A DNA stretch of 64,000 nt from Muricomes intestini (GTDB lineage: Bacteria > Bacillota > Clostridia > Lachnospirales > Lachnospiraceae), in the NCBI RefSeq assembly GCF_004346165.1, contig NZ_SLZZ01000012.1:37065-101064 (forward strand), in the 5' to 3' direction. Position 1 is the first letter of the stretch. Every line of letters begins with the position of its first letter. The position numbers and the translations under genes are program-made. Positions 31,612 to 40,381 of this stretch are shown here, piece after piece. A model generated the notes under the pieces. The model saw only the letters and a list, made by a program, of their open reading frames with translations. It was not told the origin of the DNA and searched no databases.

Positions 31612-32385
31612 ATGATTGTAGTTGATAAGCTTTGTTATCGCTCCGGGCTTAGATATGTGAATGCTGCTGAGAAGTTTATATTTTCCATTATCACTCTGCT
31701 ATTCTGTGTCGTCAGCCGGTCATTGGTTATTGCAGGCATTGCATTTGCGATAAACGGGTGGCTGACTATGAAAAAGGGACGAATACCGGGAGCTTTGTAT
31801 GCCAAGCTCCTGGCAGTTCCCTTTTCATTTCTTATACTGAGTACTCTGGCTGTCATTGTCAATGTTTCAAAAGTCCCACTGGATGCCTATGCAATTCCAG
31901 TGGGCAGCTTTTTTATCACGGGCAGTTTTCAGTCAATGATGTTTGGAGTACAGCTGATTGGCACAGCAATGGCGAGTGTATCCTGTCTTTATTTCTTATC
32001 CCTGAATACGACTATGACGGATTTTCTGGGCGTGCTGGCGAAGCTTCACTGCCCGGAAATATTGATGGAGCTTATGCTTTTGATTTATCGTTTTATTTTT
32101 GTGCTGATGGAAACAGCATCGGCTATTATGGTATCTCAGAAATCCAGATTGGGGAATAAAGATTTCAGAACATCTGTAGATTCCTTCGGCAAGATGGGAG
32201 CGGGATTATTGATTCGTGCATTTAAGCGTTCCAATGCCCTTTATGATGCAATGGAGTCCCGGTGTTATGACGGGAAGATACGGGTACTGGAGGAAAATCA
32301 CTCTGCGAAAAGAAAAGAAATAGCGGCAATTGCGGTCTTTGAGTTGGTTTTGCTGGGAATTACCGTGTGGAGGAAGATGATATGA
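31612..32385 (+). CDS. cbiQ: Cobalt ECF transporter transmembrane (T) subunit
   Basis: The 257-residue protein has several membrane helices and a cytoplasmic coupling region with IRAFKRSNALYDAMESRCYDG, which holds the conserved A-hydrophobic-E-x-R coupling motif of T components. It couples ATP hydrolysis by CbiO to transport through CbiM. AGGAAAGG lies upstream of the start. Its stop overlaps the cbiO start (ATGA). Confidence 0.93.
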   Translation: MIVVDKLCYRSGLRYVNAAEKFIFSIITLLFCVVSRSLVIAGIAFAINGWLTMKKGRIPGALYAKLLAVPFSFLILSTLAVIVNVSKVPLDAYAIPVGSFFITGSFQSMMFGVQLIGTAMASVSCLYFLSLNTTMTDFLGVLAKLHCPEILMELMLLIYRFIFVLMETASAIMVSQKSRLGNKDFRTSVDSFGKMGAGLLIRAFKRSNALYDAMESRCYDGKIRVLEENHSAKRKEIAAIAVFELVLLGITVWRKMI

Positions 32386-33266
32386 CTGATACAAAGCAGG
32401 ACATTATTATAGAAGCAAAAAATTTACATTTTTCTTACGAGGAGGACGGGGAACACGCTCTGAACGGTGTCAGCCTGAAAATACGAAAGGGTTCAAAGGT
32501 TGCGTTTATGGGTGCAAACGGATGCGGAAAGTCAACATTCTTTCTGTGCTGCAATGGCATATATAAACCGGACAGCGGCGCGATTTTATACAATGGAAAG
32601 CCTGTGGATTATTCTAAAAAGGGACTGCTTGATTTGCGAAGCAAGGTTGGTATTGTCTTTCAGGACCCGGATAATCAGCTGTTTTCTGCCAGTGTCTATC
32701 AGGAAATTTCATTTGGTGCCCTGAATATGGGCATGGCAGCGGACGAAGCCCGGACCGAGGTGGAAGGTGTTATAGAATATCTGGAAATCATACCTTTTCG
32801 TGACAGGCCTGCCCACGCTCTAAGCGGGGGCCAGAAAAAACAAGTTTCTATAGCAGATATCCTAGTCATGCATCCGGATGTGATGATACTGGATGAGCCG
32901 GGCGCGGCACTGGATGCAAAGCATACAAAAAAGGTGAATCAGATTGTGGATAAGCTGGCGGGGGAGGGAATGACAATTCTGATGGCGACCCACGATATAA
33001 ATTATGCATTATCCTGGGCGGATGAGATTGTGCTGATGCATGAAGGAAAGGTACTTCTGCAGGCAGATCCGGTGGCTGTCTGCACCAATAAAAAAGCTCT
33101 GGATTTGACAAACCAGGAGGAGCCTGCCGTACTCAGACTGTTTGAACAGCTTAAAAGCAAAGGTGTGCTGAAAAAGGATTTAACGCCTCCGATGAGAATG
33201 GAGGAGTTGGAACATTATATTCAAATATCAGTTTCCGGAGTGCCGGAGGAAAGGAAAGCGTTGTAA
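32382..33266 (+). CDS. cbiO: Cobalt ECF transporter ATP-binding subunit
   Basis: ATG 32382, 8 bp after GGAGG, gives 294 residues; a GTG at 32367 precedes the site. P-loop GANGCGKST, Q-loop FQDPDNQLFSASVYQ, signature LSGGQKKQVSIA, Walker B VMILDEPGAALD and H-loop MATHDIN are all intact. It is the ATPase of the CbiMNQO importer. Confidence 0.94.
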   Translation: MTDTKQDIIIEAKNLHFSYEEDGEHALNGVSLKIRKGSKVAFMGANGCGKSTFFLCCNGIYKPDSGAILYNGKPVDYSKKGLLDLRSKVGIVFQDPDNQLFSASVYQEISFGALNMGMAADEARTEVEGVIEYLEIIPFRDRPAHALSGGQKKQVSIADILVMHPDVMILDEPGAALDAKHTKKVNQIVDKLAGEGMTILMATHDINYALSWADEIVLMHEGKVLLQADPVAVCTNKKALDLTNQEEPAVLRLFEQLKSKGVLKKDLTPPMRMEELEHYIQISVSGVPEERKAL

Positions 33267-33267
33267 A

Positions 33268-34050
33268 ATGGAGAAAAGATGCGGGAAAAAAGGAATATTG
33301 GCGGTAAGCTTTGGAACAACTCATTTGGATGCTCTGGAAAAAGGTATCGCACCTATTGAGAATCAGATACGTGATACATTCCCTGAATACCCACTTTATA
33401 GAGCCTTTACCAGCCAAATGGTCATGAACATTCTGAAAAAGAGGGAAGGTATTTCCATTTACAGCGTGAAAGAAGCTGTGGAGCAGATGGCAGAGGATGG
33501 AATAGAGCAGGTGATTGTACAGCCCACACATATTATCAATGGAATAGAGAACGACAAAATGCTCAGTGACTTGATGGAATATGCAGGTGTGTTTCATAAG
33601 ATCAGTGTGGGAAAACCTTTGCTGACCAGTGTAGATGATTATAAAAAGTCCATTCATGCAGTGATGTCAGAGGTGTCTCTTGAGGAAGATGAGGCTTTGG
33701 TGCTTATGGGACACGGGACTGATCATCATGCCAATGCCGCCTACCCCACTCTGGAATATACCTTCCATTCTCTGGGATACAGTCAGGTTCTTGTGGGAAC
33801 AGTGGAAGGTTTCCCTAATTTGAAAAATGTCATGCAAAAGCTGGAAATTTCGGGAAATCAAAAGGCTGCCCTGATGCCGTTTATGCTGGTGGCCGGGGAT
33901 CATGCAAAAAATGATATGAGCGGGAACGAGGATTCATGGCAGGCTCAGCTGGAAGATGCAGGGTATGAGGTGAAGACAATTGTAAAAGGTCTTGGAGAGA
34001 TGAAGGGAATCAGAAATATATTAGTCGAGCATATTGAGGCAGTACTTTAA
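33268..34050 (+). CDS. cbiK: Sirohydrochlorin cobaltochelatase
   Basis: The 260-residue protein opens with ILAVSFGTTHLDALEKGI and has the chelatase residues MGHGTDHHAN (His), VGTVEGFPN (Glu) and LVAGDHAKNDMSG (His), the cobalt ligands of CbiK. Cytosolic CbiK inserts Co2+ into sirohydrochlorin, the entry step of the oxygen-independent pathway. It lies next to the cobalt importer genes. No signal peptide is seen, so it is not the periplasmic type. Confidence 0.93.
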   Translation: MEKRCGKKGILAVSFGTTHLDALEKGIAPIENQIRDTFPEYPLYRAFTSQMVMNILKKREGISIYSVKEAVEQMAEDGIEQVIVQPTHIINGIENDKMLSDLMEYAGVFHKISVGKPLLTSVDDYKKSIHAVMSEVSLEEDEALVLMGHGTDHHANAAYPTLEYTFHSLGYSQVLVGTVEGFPNLKNVMQKLEISGNQKAALMPFMLVAGDHAKNDMSGNEDSWQAQLEDAGYEVKTIVKGLGEMKGIRNILVEHIEAVL

Positions 34051-34063
34051 GGAGAAGATAAAA

Positions 34064-35203
34064 ATGCAGGGAGGCCATGTATGGAAGAATCAAAAACAGC
34101 TGCGGCTGGGGTACACAACAGGAAGCTGTGCGGCTGCCGCTGCTAAGGCGGCTGCCTATATGCTCCTGTCAGGACAAACTCTGACACAGGTTTCACTGCT
34201 CACTCCCAAAGGAATTACTTTATATCTGGATGTGGAGTACATTGAAAAAAGTCAGGGTCAGGTGAGCTGTGCCATCCAAAAGGACAGCGGAGATGACCCT
34301 GATATAACAGATGGAGTGTATGTATATGCCACCGTGAAACATTCGGCGGGAACTGGCCTTTCCCTGGGCGGCGGGGAGGGTGTTGGACGAGTTACAAAAA
34401 AGGGACTGGAGCAGGAAATTGGAGCAGCGGCTATCAACAAGGTGCCCCGGCATATGATTTTAGAAGCTGTTGAGGAACAGAGAGCACAGTTTGACTGCAA
34501 AGAAGGACTTGAAATACTGATCTCCATTCCAGAGGGGCAAAAGCTGGCTGTCAAGACCTTTAATCCAAGGCTGGGTATTGAAGGAGGAATTTCAGTTCTT
34601 GGCACAAGTGGTATAGTGGAGCCCATGAGTGAAAAGGCACTGACGGATACTATATATCTTGAAATGAAATTTCTGAAGGAGAATGGGCACGATTGGTGTT
34701 ATATTGTACCAGGAAATTACGGAAGCGACTTTTTAACGGAAACGTTAGGGTATAATGGTGCACTGGCTGTAAAGTGCAGCAATTACATCGGAGAGACAAT
34801 CGATGCTGCTGTCAGTCTTGGCATGAAGGGAATTTTGTTTATAGGGCATGCAGGCAAGCTCATAAAGCTGGCAGCAGGAGTTATGAATACTCATTCCAGG
34901 CAGGCAGACTGCAGGATGGAGGTATTGAGTTCCCATGCTGCAATGAAGGGGGCTTCCGGGGCGGAAGTAGAAAGGATTATGAATTGTACCACTACAACCG
35001 AGGCAATCGAATTTCTAAAAGAGCTGGGCATTTTGGACATAGCCATGGAGTCGATTGTGAGTCGGATAGACTTTTATCTGAAGCAGCGGGCAGGAAGTGA
35101 ATTAAAAATCGGCGCTATTATGTTTTCCAAAGAGGAAGGTATATTGTGCGAGACATCGGACACAGAGAAGTTATTGGAACAGATTGGAAAGGAAAAACTA
35201 TGA
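34064..35203 (+). CDS. cbiD: Cobalt-precorrin-5B C1-methyltransferase
   Basis: ATG 34064 with AAGGAG at 34049-34054 gives 379 residues. CbiD motifs include LRLGYTTGSCAAAAAKAA, KDSGDDPDITDG, GEGVGRVTKKGL, NPRLGIEGGISVLGTSGIV and GHAGKLIKLAAGVMNTHS. It methylates C1 of the ring in the oxygen-independent route. This route normally also needs CbiG, which is not found in the window. The stop overlaps the cbiL start (ATGA). Confidence 0.94.
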   Translation: MQGGHVWKNQKQLRLGYTTGSCAAAAAKAAAYMLLSGQTLTQVSLLTPKGITLYLDVEYIEKSQGQVSCAIQKDSGDDPDITDGVYVYATVKHSAGTGLSLGGGEGVGRVTKKGLEQEIGAAAINKVPRHMILEAVEEQRAQFDCKEGLEILISIPEGQKLAVKTFNPRLGIEGGISVLGTSGIVEPMSEKALTDTIYLEMKFLKENGHDWCYIVPGNYGSDFLTETLGYNGALAVKCSNYIGETIDAAVSLGMKGILFIGHAGKLIKLAAGVMNTHSRQADCRMEVLSSHAAMKGASGAEVERIMNCTTTTEAIEFLKELGILDIAMESIVSRIDFYLKQRAGSELKIGAIMFSKEEGILCETSDTEKLLEQIGKEKL

Positions 35204-35976
35204 AACAGGGAGTATTTTACGGAATAGGGGTGGGACCGGGGGACCCTGAGCTTATGACATTAAAGGCAGTGAATACCATCCGTGAATGTGACGTACTTGC
35301 ACTGGCCGTTTCGGATTCCGGTTTAAAAGAAGTTATATATGAAGAAGAGGGGACGGTAAGCGCTGATCCTTCTTATCTGGAAAAATGTGTGGCTTACCAG
35401 ATTGCTCTGCAGGTGATTCCGGAAATTGTACATAAAGCAAAGCTTTATCTCCCTATGCCGATGATAAAAGATAAACAGCAATTAAAAAGAATTCATGATT
35501 TATGTGCAGATATGACAGAAGAGGTTTTGCGGGAAGGCAAAAGCATTGCCTGCATCACGCTGGGGGATCCCAGTATTTATTCCACCTGTCTTTACGTGCA
35601 TAAGCGGTTGAAGGAAAAAGAGTGCAGCACCGGACTGATTCCCGGAATCCCTTCCTTTTGTGCCGCAGCGGCGAGACTGGATATAGGACTAGCGGAAAAC
35701 CGGGAGGAATTGCATATTATCCCGGCATCCTATGGTGTTGAGGAGAGCTTCGCTTTGCCGGGAACGAAGATTCTGATGAAAGCAGGGAAGAAGATGCCAT
35801 ATGTGAAACAGGCAGTGGCAGAAAAATCACTGGAGGTTAAGGCCGTAGAAAATTGTGGGCTTCCCGGAGAAAAAGTTTACTGCAATGCAGAAGAAATACC
35901 AGATGAAGCAAGCTACTATTCTTTAATTATAATTAGGGAAACAACCATGCCGCTAAGTTCGAAAGGACCTCACTAA
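35200..35976 (+). CDS. cbiL: Cobalt-precorrin-2 C20-methyltransferase
   Basis: ATG 35200 overlaps the cbiD stop, giving 258 residues. It is a tetrapyrrole methylase with GIGVGPGDPELMTLKAV at the N-terminus, ITLGDPSIYSTCLYVH and LIPGIPSFCAAAARL. It adds the C20 methyl from SAM. The natural end, SLIIIRE, is followed by 11 residues (TTMPLSSKGPH) and the stop codon read from the first copy of the tandem repeat starting at 35935, so the repeat has changed the C-terminus. The tail probably does not harm the fold. Confidence 0.92.
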   Translation: MKQGVFYGIGVGPGDPELMTLKAVNTIRECDVLALAVSDSGLKEVIYEEEGTVSADPSYLEKCVAYQIALQVIPEIVHKAKLYLPMPMIKDKQQLKRIHDLCADMTEEVLREGKSIACITLGDPSIYSTCLYVHKRLKEKECSTGLIPGIPSFCAAAARLDIGLAENREELHIIPASYGVEESFALPGTKILMKAGKKMPYVKQAVAEKSLEVKAVENCGLPGEKVYCNAEEIPDEASYYSLIIIRETTMPLSSKGPH

Positions 35977-36180
35977 GCCGGCAGGTTGTACCTTACGACT
36001 AGACTCGAAAAGACCTCGTCAAGTAGTATAGGCAGGGAAACAACCATGCCGCTAAGTTCGAAAGGACCTTACTAAGCCGGCAGGTTGTACCTTACGACTA
36101 GACTCGAAAAGACCTTGTCAAGTAGTATAGGCAGGGAAACAACCATGCCGCTAAGTTCGAAAGGACCTCACTAAGCAGTA
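35935..36180 (+). repeat. Tandem 99-bp repeat (2.5 copies) with two-box hairpins, between cbiL and cbiF
   Basis: Units start at 35935, 36034 and 36133 (partial). Boxes of 25 nt lie at 35953-35977, 35999-36023, 36052-36076, 36098-36122 and 36151-36175. Read on the minus strand they have the same order and core as the boxes at 13729-13888: box A, about 20 nt, box B. The arms differ but still pair (CTAGAC with GTCAAG; CTAAGT with ACTAAG), with the third position always mismatched. The array sits inside an otherwise tightly packed operon. Confidence 0.88.
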
Positions 36181-36200
36181 TGGGCAGAAAGGAAAGAATT

Positions 36201-36974
36201 ATGATTGTATTTGTTGGAGCGGGGCCGGGCGCCTGGGATTTGATCACTGTGCGGGGACAGAATTATTTGCGGGAAGCGGATATTATTATTTACGCGGGTT
36301 CACTTGTGAATCCTAAGCTGCTGGATGTAAAGAAGGAAGATTGTGTTGTATATAACAGTGCTCTGATGACGTTGGAGGAAATTATATATGTGATGGTTGC
36401 AGGAGAGCGGGAGAGGAAAGAAGTGGTTCGTCTACATACTGGAGACCCGTGTCTGTATGGTGCAATTCAGGAGCAGATGGATGCGCTGGAGCAGGAAGGT
36501 ATTCCCTATGAGATTTGCCCTGGTGTCAGTTCATTTTGCGGGGCTGCATCGGCACTGGAAACGGAATATACCCTTCCGGGAATCTCCCAGTCTGTTGTAA
36601 TCACCAGAATGGCCGGCCGCACACCAGTGCCCAAGAGAGAATCTATTCAAAGTTTTGCTGCTCACAGGGCAACCATGGTAATTTTTCTGAGTACAGGGAT
36701 GCTTGCAGAATTAGCGGAGGAACTGACTGCAGGAGGGTATCCGGGGGATACCCCGGCGGCGATTGTATACAAGGCAACATGGCCGGAGGAAAAGGTGTGC
36801 CGATGCACAATTGACAGCCTGGCAACAACGGCAGAAAAGGAGAAGATCACAAAAACTGCATTGATTATTGTGGGAAGAGTTCTGGATAGTGAATATCAGA
36901 GATCTGAGCTGTATAATCCTGACTTTACCACTGAATACCGCAGGGCCAGCAGAGGAGTGAAGGACAATGAGTAA
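36201..36974 (+). CDS. cbiF: Cobalt-precorrin-4 C11-methyltransferase
   Basis: ATG 36201, preceded by AAAGGAAAG, gives 257 residues; the ATG at 36180 is in frame but lies at the end of the repeat. Methylase motifs are VFVGAGPGAWDLITVRG, LHTGDPCLYGAIQEQMD, CPGVSSFCGAASALETEYTL, and TRMAGRTPVP as in CbiF/CobM. It methylates C11. It overlaps the cbiH start. In many operons cbiG would follow here, but it does not. Confidence 0.93.
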   Translation: MIVFVGAGPGAWDLITVRGQNYLREADIIIYAGSLVNPKLLDVKKEDCVVYNSALMTLEEIIYVMVAGERERKEVVRLHTGDPCLYGAIQEQMDALEQEGIPYEICPGVSSFCGAASALETEYTLPGISQSVVITRMAGRTPVPKRESIQSFAAHRATMVIFLSTGMLAELAEELTAGGYPGDTPAAIVYKATWPEEKVCRCTIDSLATTAEKEKITKTALIIVGRVLDSEYQRSELYNPDFTTEYRRASRGVKDNE

Positions 36975-37698
36975 GGTGTATGTCATAGGCCTGGGACCAG
37001 GCGCTGACAGGCAAATGACACTAGAGGCGGCAAAAGTGCTGGAGAAATGCCAGGTCATTGTGGGGTATACAGTTTACGTGGATTTAATTAAATCCCAATA
37101 TCCGGAAAAGCTGTATCTGACAACGAACATGACTCAGGAAGTAAAACGCTGCCGGATGGCTCTTGATGAGGCCGCTGCGGGAAAAGCTGTAGCGATGGTC
37201 TGCAGCGGCGATGCAGGGGTATACGGCATGGCAGGCCTAATGTATGAGCTGGGAGAAGAATATCCGGGTGTGATGATTGAAGTGGTGCCGGGCATTACCT
37301 CCGCCACAGGAGGGGCGGCGGTGCTGGGGGCACCTCTTATGCATGATTTTGCAGTTATAAGTTTAAGTGATCTGCTGACACCCTGGGCCCAGATTGAAAA
37401 AAGGCTGAAGGCGGCTGCCATGGCCGATTTTGTCATATGTCTGTATAATCCCTCCAGTAAAAAACGCAGAGATTATTTAAAAAAGGCATGTGAGTATGTA
37501 CTAGAATATAAAAGCCCGGATACGGTCTGCGGCATTGTCCGCAATATTGGCAGGGACGGAGAAACCCACAGGGTACTGACCTTAGAAGAATTAAAAGATA
37601 CAGAAACGGACATGTTCACTACTGTATTTATCGGTAATGAAGAAACAAGGCAGATAGGCGGTAAAATGGTGACACCGAGAGGATATCAATATGTGTAA
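36967..37698 (+). CDS. cbiH: Cobalt-precorrin-3 C17-methyltransferase
   Basis: The 243-residue methylase has YVIGLGPGADRQMTLEA, IVGYTVYVDLIKSQYP, VCSGDAGVYGMAGLMYE, VVPGITSATGGAAVLGAPL and VCGIVRNIGRDGE, the CbiH/CobJ ring-contraction type. It methylates C17 and contracts the ring in the cobalt-containing pathway. Its start overlaps cbiF by 8 bp and its end overlaps cbiET. The length is that of a single-domain CbiH, so no CbiG part is fused to it. Confidence 0.94.
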   Translation: MSKVYVIGLGPGADRQMTLEAAKVLEKCQVIVGYTVYVDLIKSQYPEKLYLTTNMTQEVKRCRMALDEAAAGKAVAMVCSGDAGVYGMAGLMYELGEEYPGVMIEVVPGITSATGGAAVLGAPLMHDFAVISLSDLLTPWAQIEKRLKAAAMADFVICLYNPSSKKRRDYLKKACEYVLEYKSPDTVCGIVRNIGRDGETHRVLTLEELKDTETDMFTTVFIGNEETRQIGGKMVTPRGYQYV

Positions 37699-38902
37699 AG
37701 AAAAGCGGATGATATATCTGACAGGGATCGGGATGGGAAACGAAAGGCTCATGACACAGGAGGCAAGAGAAGTTTTTGAGAGTTGTGACTGCATCATTGG
37801 GGCTGAAAGAATGGTACAGGCACTACAGGCTTATAAAAAGCCTATATTCGTTTCCTATAAACCGGAAGAAATTTACGGACTGATAAAGGACCATCCAGAA
37901 TATCAGAATGTGGCAGTTGCACTTTCCGGTGATCCGGGTTTTTACAGCGGCGCAAAGAAAATCAAGGAAGAACTTTTCGATTACTGTGTATGTACTGTGC
38001 CGGGCATTTCTTCCGTGATATACCTGGCAGCGAAGCTGGGAATATCCTGGGAAGATGCAGAGCTTGTCAGTATTCACGGGAGAAAACAAAATTTTATTTA
38101 TGAGATTGCAAGAAATAAAAAGACATTTCTGCTGTTCGGAGGATTGGATTGTGCCAGAGAAATCTGTGATAAGATACATTATTATGGCATGGAAGATGTG
38201 GAATTTTACATTGGGAAATATCTTTCCTATGAGAAGGAAGAAATCTTGCATAAAACCGGAGCGCAAGTTCGCCCGGAGGATTTTGAAGGTTTGGCTGCGG
38301 CCTATGTGCAAAATTCTCATCCGGAGAAAAGAGTCTGCCGGCATATTGAAGATGAGGAATTTATTCGTGGGCAGGTACCTATGACGAAATCAGAAGTAAG
38401 AAGTGTCAGCCTATCCAAGCTTGTATTGAAGAATACTGCGGTTGTCTATGATGTGGGAGCGGGGACGGGTTCTGTCAGCATAGAAGCGGCTCTACAGTCG
38501 GGAAGTATCAAGGTGTACGCAATCGAAAAGAATCCAGCGGGAACTGAATTGATAAGGCAGAACTGCCGGAAATTTTGCTGTGACAATGTGGAAATTATTG
38601 AGGGGACGGCACCTGAAGCTTTTCTGCCGCTGGAAGTGCCCACCCATGTATTTATTGGAGGAAGCTCCGGTAATTTGAAAGAGATTCTGAAGGCGGTCCG
38701 GAAGAAAAATCCTCAGGTTAGAGTTGTGCTGAATGCCATATCCCTTGAAACTGTAAGAGAGGTTATGGAAGCCATAGAGGAAAAAGTACTGAGAGAGCCG
38801 GAGATTGTTCAGATTATGACGTCGAAATCCCGGGAGTTGGGAAGATATCACATGATGACCGGACAAAATCCGGTTTATATTATTTCAGACGGGATAAAGT
38901 AG
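37691..38902 (+). CDS. cbiET: Precorrin-6B methylase fusion CbiE-CbiT
   Basis: The 403-residue fusion has a tetrapyrrole methylase half (YLTGIGMGNERLMTQEA, ALSGDPGFYSGAKKI, VPGISSVIYLAAKLG) and, from about residue 215, a Rossmann SAM methyltransferase half (AVVYDVGAGTGSVSIEAAL, FIGGSSGNLKEIL). The two halves methylate C5 and C15 and decarboxylate the C12 side chain (CobL equivalent). AGAGG precedes the ATG, inside the cbiH end. Confidence 0.93.
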   Translation: MCKEKRMIYLTGIGMGNERLMTQEAREVFESCDCIIGAERMVQALQAYKKPIFVSYKPEEIYGLIKDHPEYQNVAVALSGDPGFYSGAKKIKEELFDYCVCTVPGISSVIYLAAKLGISWEDAELVSIHGRKQNFIYEIARNKKTFLLFGGLDCAREICDKIHYYGMEDVEFYIGKYLSYEKEEILHKTGAQVRPEDFEGLAAAYVQNSHPEKRVCRHIEDEEFIRGQVPMTKSEVRSVSLSKLVLKNTAVVYDVGAGTGSVSIEAALQSGSIKVYAIEKNPAGTELIRQNCRKFCCDNVEIIEGTAPEAFLPLEVPTHVFIGGSSGNLKEILKAVRKKNPQVRVVLNAISLETVREVMEAIEEKVLREPEIVQIMTSKSRELGRYHMMTGQNPVYIISDGIK

Positions 38903-38911
38903 GAGGAAGCA

Positions 38912-40381
38912 ATGCCAAACCCAAGTTTTATGATAGCTGCCGTATCCAGTGGAAGCGGAAAGACAGTGATATCCTGTGGTTTAATGGCTGCGTTTGGTCA
39001 GCGCGGCCTGCGTGTCGCGGCCTGCAAATGCGGGCCGGATTATATTGATCCCATGTTTCATCGAGAGGTTCTGGGTATTGAGTCGGAAAATCTGGACTTG
39101 TATTTTAGTAAAGAGAAAATACTGCAGGACTTGTTTCACAGACATGCAGAAAGGGCAGACATTACGGTTATCGAGGGCGTCATGGGATACTATGACGGTA
39201 TATCTCTTGATTCTGAAAAAGCCAGCTCTTACGATGTGGCCCGCACATTAAAAACACCGGTAATTCTGGTTGTCAGCTGTAAGGGAATGGCTCTGTCCAT
39301 TTTGCCGGTTATACGTGGTATCATGGAATTTCGGGAGGATAGTCATATATGTGGAATTATCCTGAACCGGGTATCCTCCGTGCTTTATCCCAGAATGAAG
39401 GATATGATTGAAAAAGGACTAAAAAAGATGGGCTCTGCTGTGCCTGTGATTGGCTATGTTCCCGAAAATCCTGCCTTTGGGCTGAAGAGCAGGCATCTGG
39501 GCCTGGTGATCCCTCAGGAGATTAGCAGTATACAAGAACAGATGGAACAGGCTGGAAAAATTTTGAGTGAGACAGTGGAGCTGGACACTCTGCTTTCTAT
39601 TGCAGGCTGTGAAAGAAGCATAGAAACCGGGAACAGCAGGAGACATAGGCCCCTTCAAAGCCTTGAAAAGAATGAGAATAACAACAAGAATTCCTTATTA
39701 GAGGAAGAAAATGTCAGAATCGGAATTGCAAGAGATGAGGCCTTTTGCTTTTATTATAAAGATAACCTGGAATATCTGGCGCGGGCAGGCTGTGAACTGA
39801 TTTCATTCAGTCCTCTGCACGATGCGGTTTTGCCGGAAAATATCCACGGCCTGATTCTGGGCGGGGGGTACCCGGAGCTTTATACGGCAGAGCTTGAGGC
39901 AAATGTATCTATGCTTACATCCATAAAGGCAGCTATAAATGACGGAATTCCATGCCTGGCAGAGTGCGGAGGCTTTATGTACCTGCATGAGGAGATGGAA
40001 GATGCTTCCGGAGCTGTCCGAAAGATGGCTGGGGTTCTTCCGGAGAAAGCTTTCTACGCGGATAGATTAGTTAGATTTGGATATATAGAGCTGGAGGCCA
40101 GATGGGATGGCACTTTTCTGAAAAAAGGAGAAAAACTGAGAGGACATGAATTTCACTACTGGGACAGCACGGACAACGGAGTTGACTGCATTGCCGTGAA
40201 ACCAGATAGAAAGAGGTCATGGGAGTGTATCCATATGAAAGAAAATCTCTTCGCAGGCTATCCCCACATTCATTTTTATTCCAATGTGAAATTTGCCGAG
40301 AGGTTTATAACAGAATGCCGTAAAAGGAGGTGCAGGGGTTTTGAACATGGAAAAGATAAAAGAGCAGATTCATCCTGCTGA
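38912..40381 (+). CDS. cbiA: Cobyrinic acid a,c-diamide synthase
   Basis: The 489-residue protein has an N-terminal P-loop ATPase domain (AAVSSGSGKTVISCGLM, KCGPDYIDPMFH, VIEGVMGYYDG) and a C-terminal class I glutamine amidotransferase domain (LILGGGYPELYTAELE, CLAECGGFMYLHEEM with the catalytic Cys). It amidates the a and c carboxyls with glutamine and ATP. A low-complexity Asn/Glu linker near residue 240-260 joins the domains. AGGAGG precedes the ATG. The end overlaps cobT. Confidence 0.93.
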   Translation: MPNPSFMIAAVSSGSGKTVISCGLMAAFGQRGLRVAACKCGPDYIDPMFHREVLGIESENLDLYFSKEKILQDLFHRHAERADITVIEGVMGYYDGISLDSEKASSYDVARTLKTPVILVVSCKGMALSILPVIRGIMEFREDSHICGIILNRVSSVLYPRMKDMIEKGLKKMGSAVPVIGYVPENPAFGLKSRHLGLVIPQEISSIQEQMEQAGKILSETVELDTLLSIAGCERSIETGNSRRHRPLQSLEKNENNNKNSLLEEENVRIGIARDEAFCFYYKDNLEYLARAGCELISFSPLHDAVLPENIHGLILGGGYPELYTAELEANVSMLTSIKAAINDGIPCLAECGGFMYLHEEMEDASGAVRKMAGVLPEKAFYADRLVRFGYIELEARWDGTFLKKGEKLRGHEFHYWDSTDNGVDCIAVKPDRKRSWECIHMKENLFAGYPHIHFYSNVKFAERFITECRKRRCRGFEHGKDKRADSSC

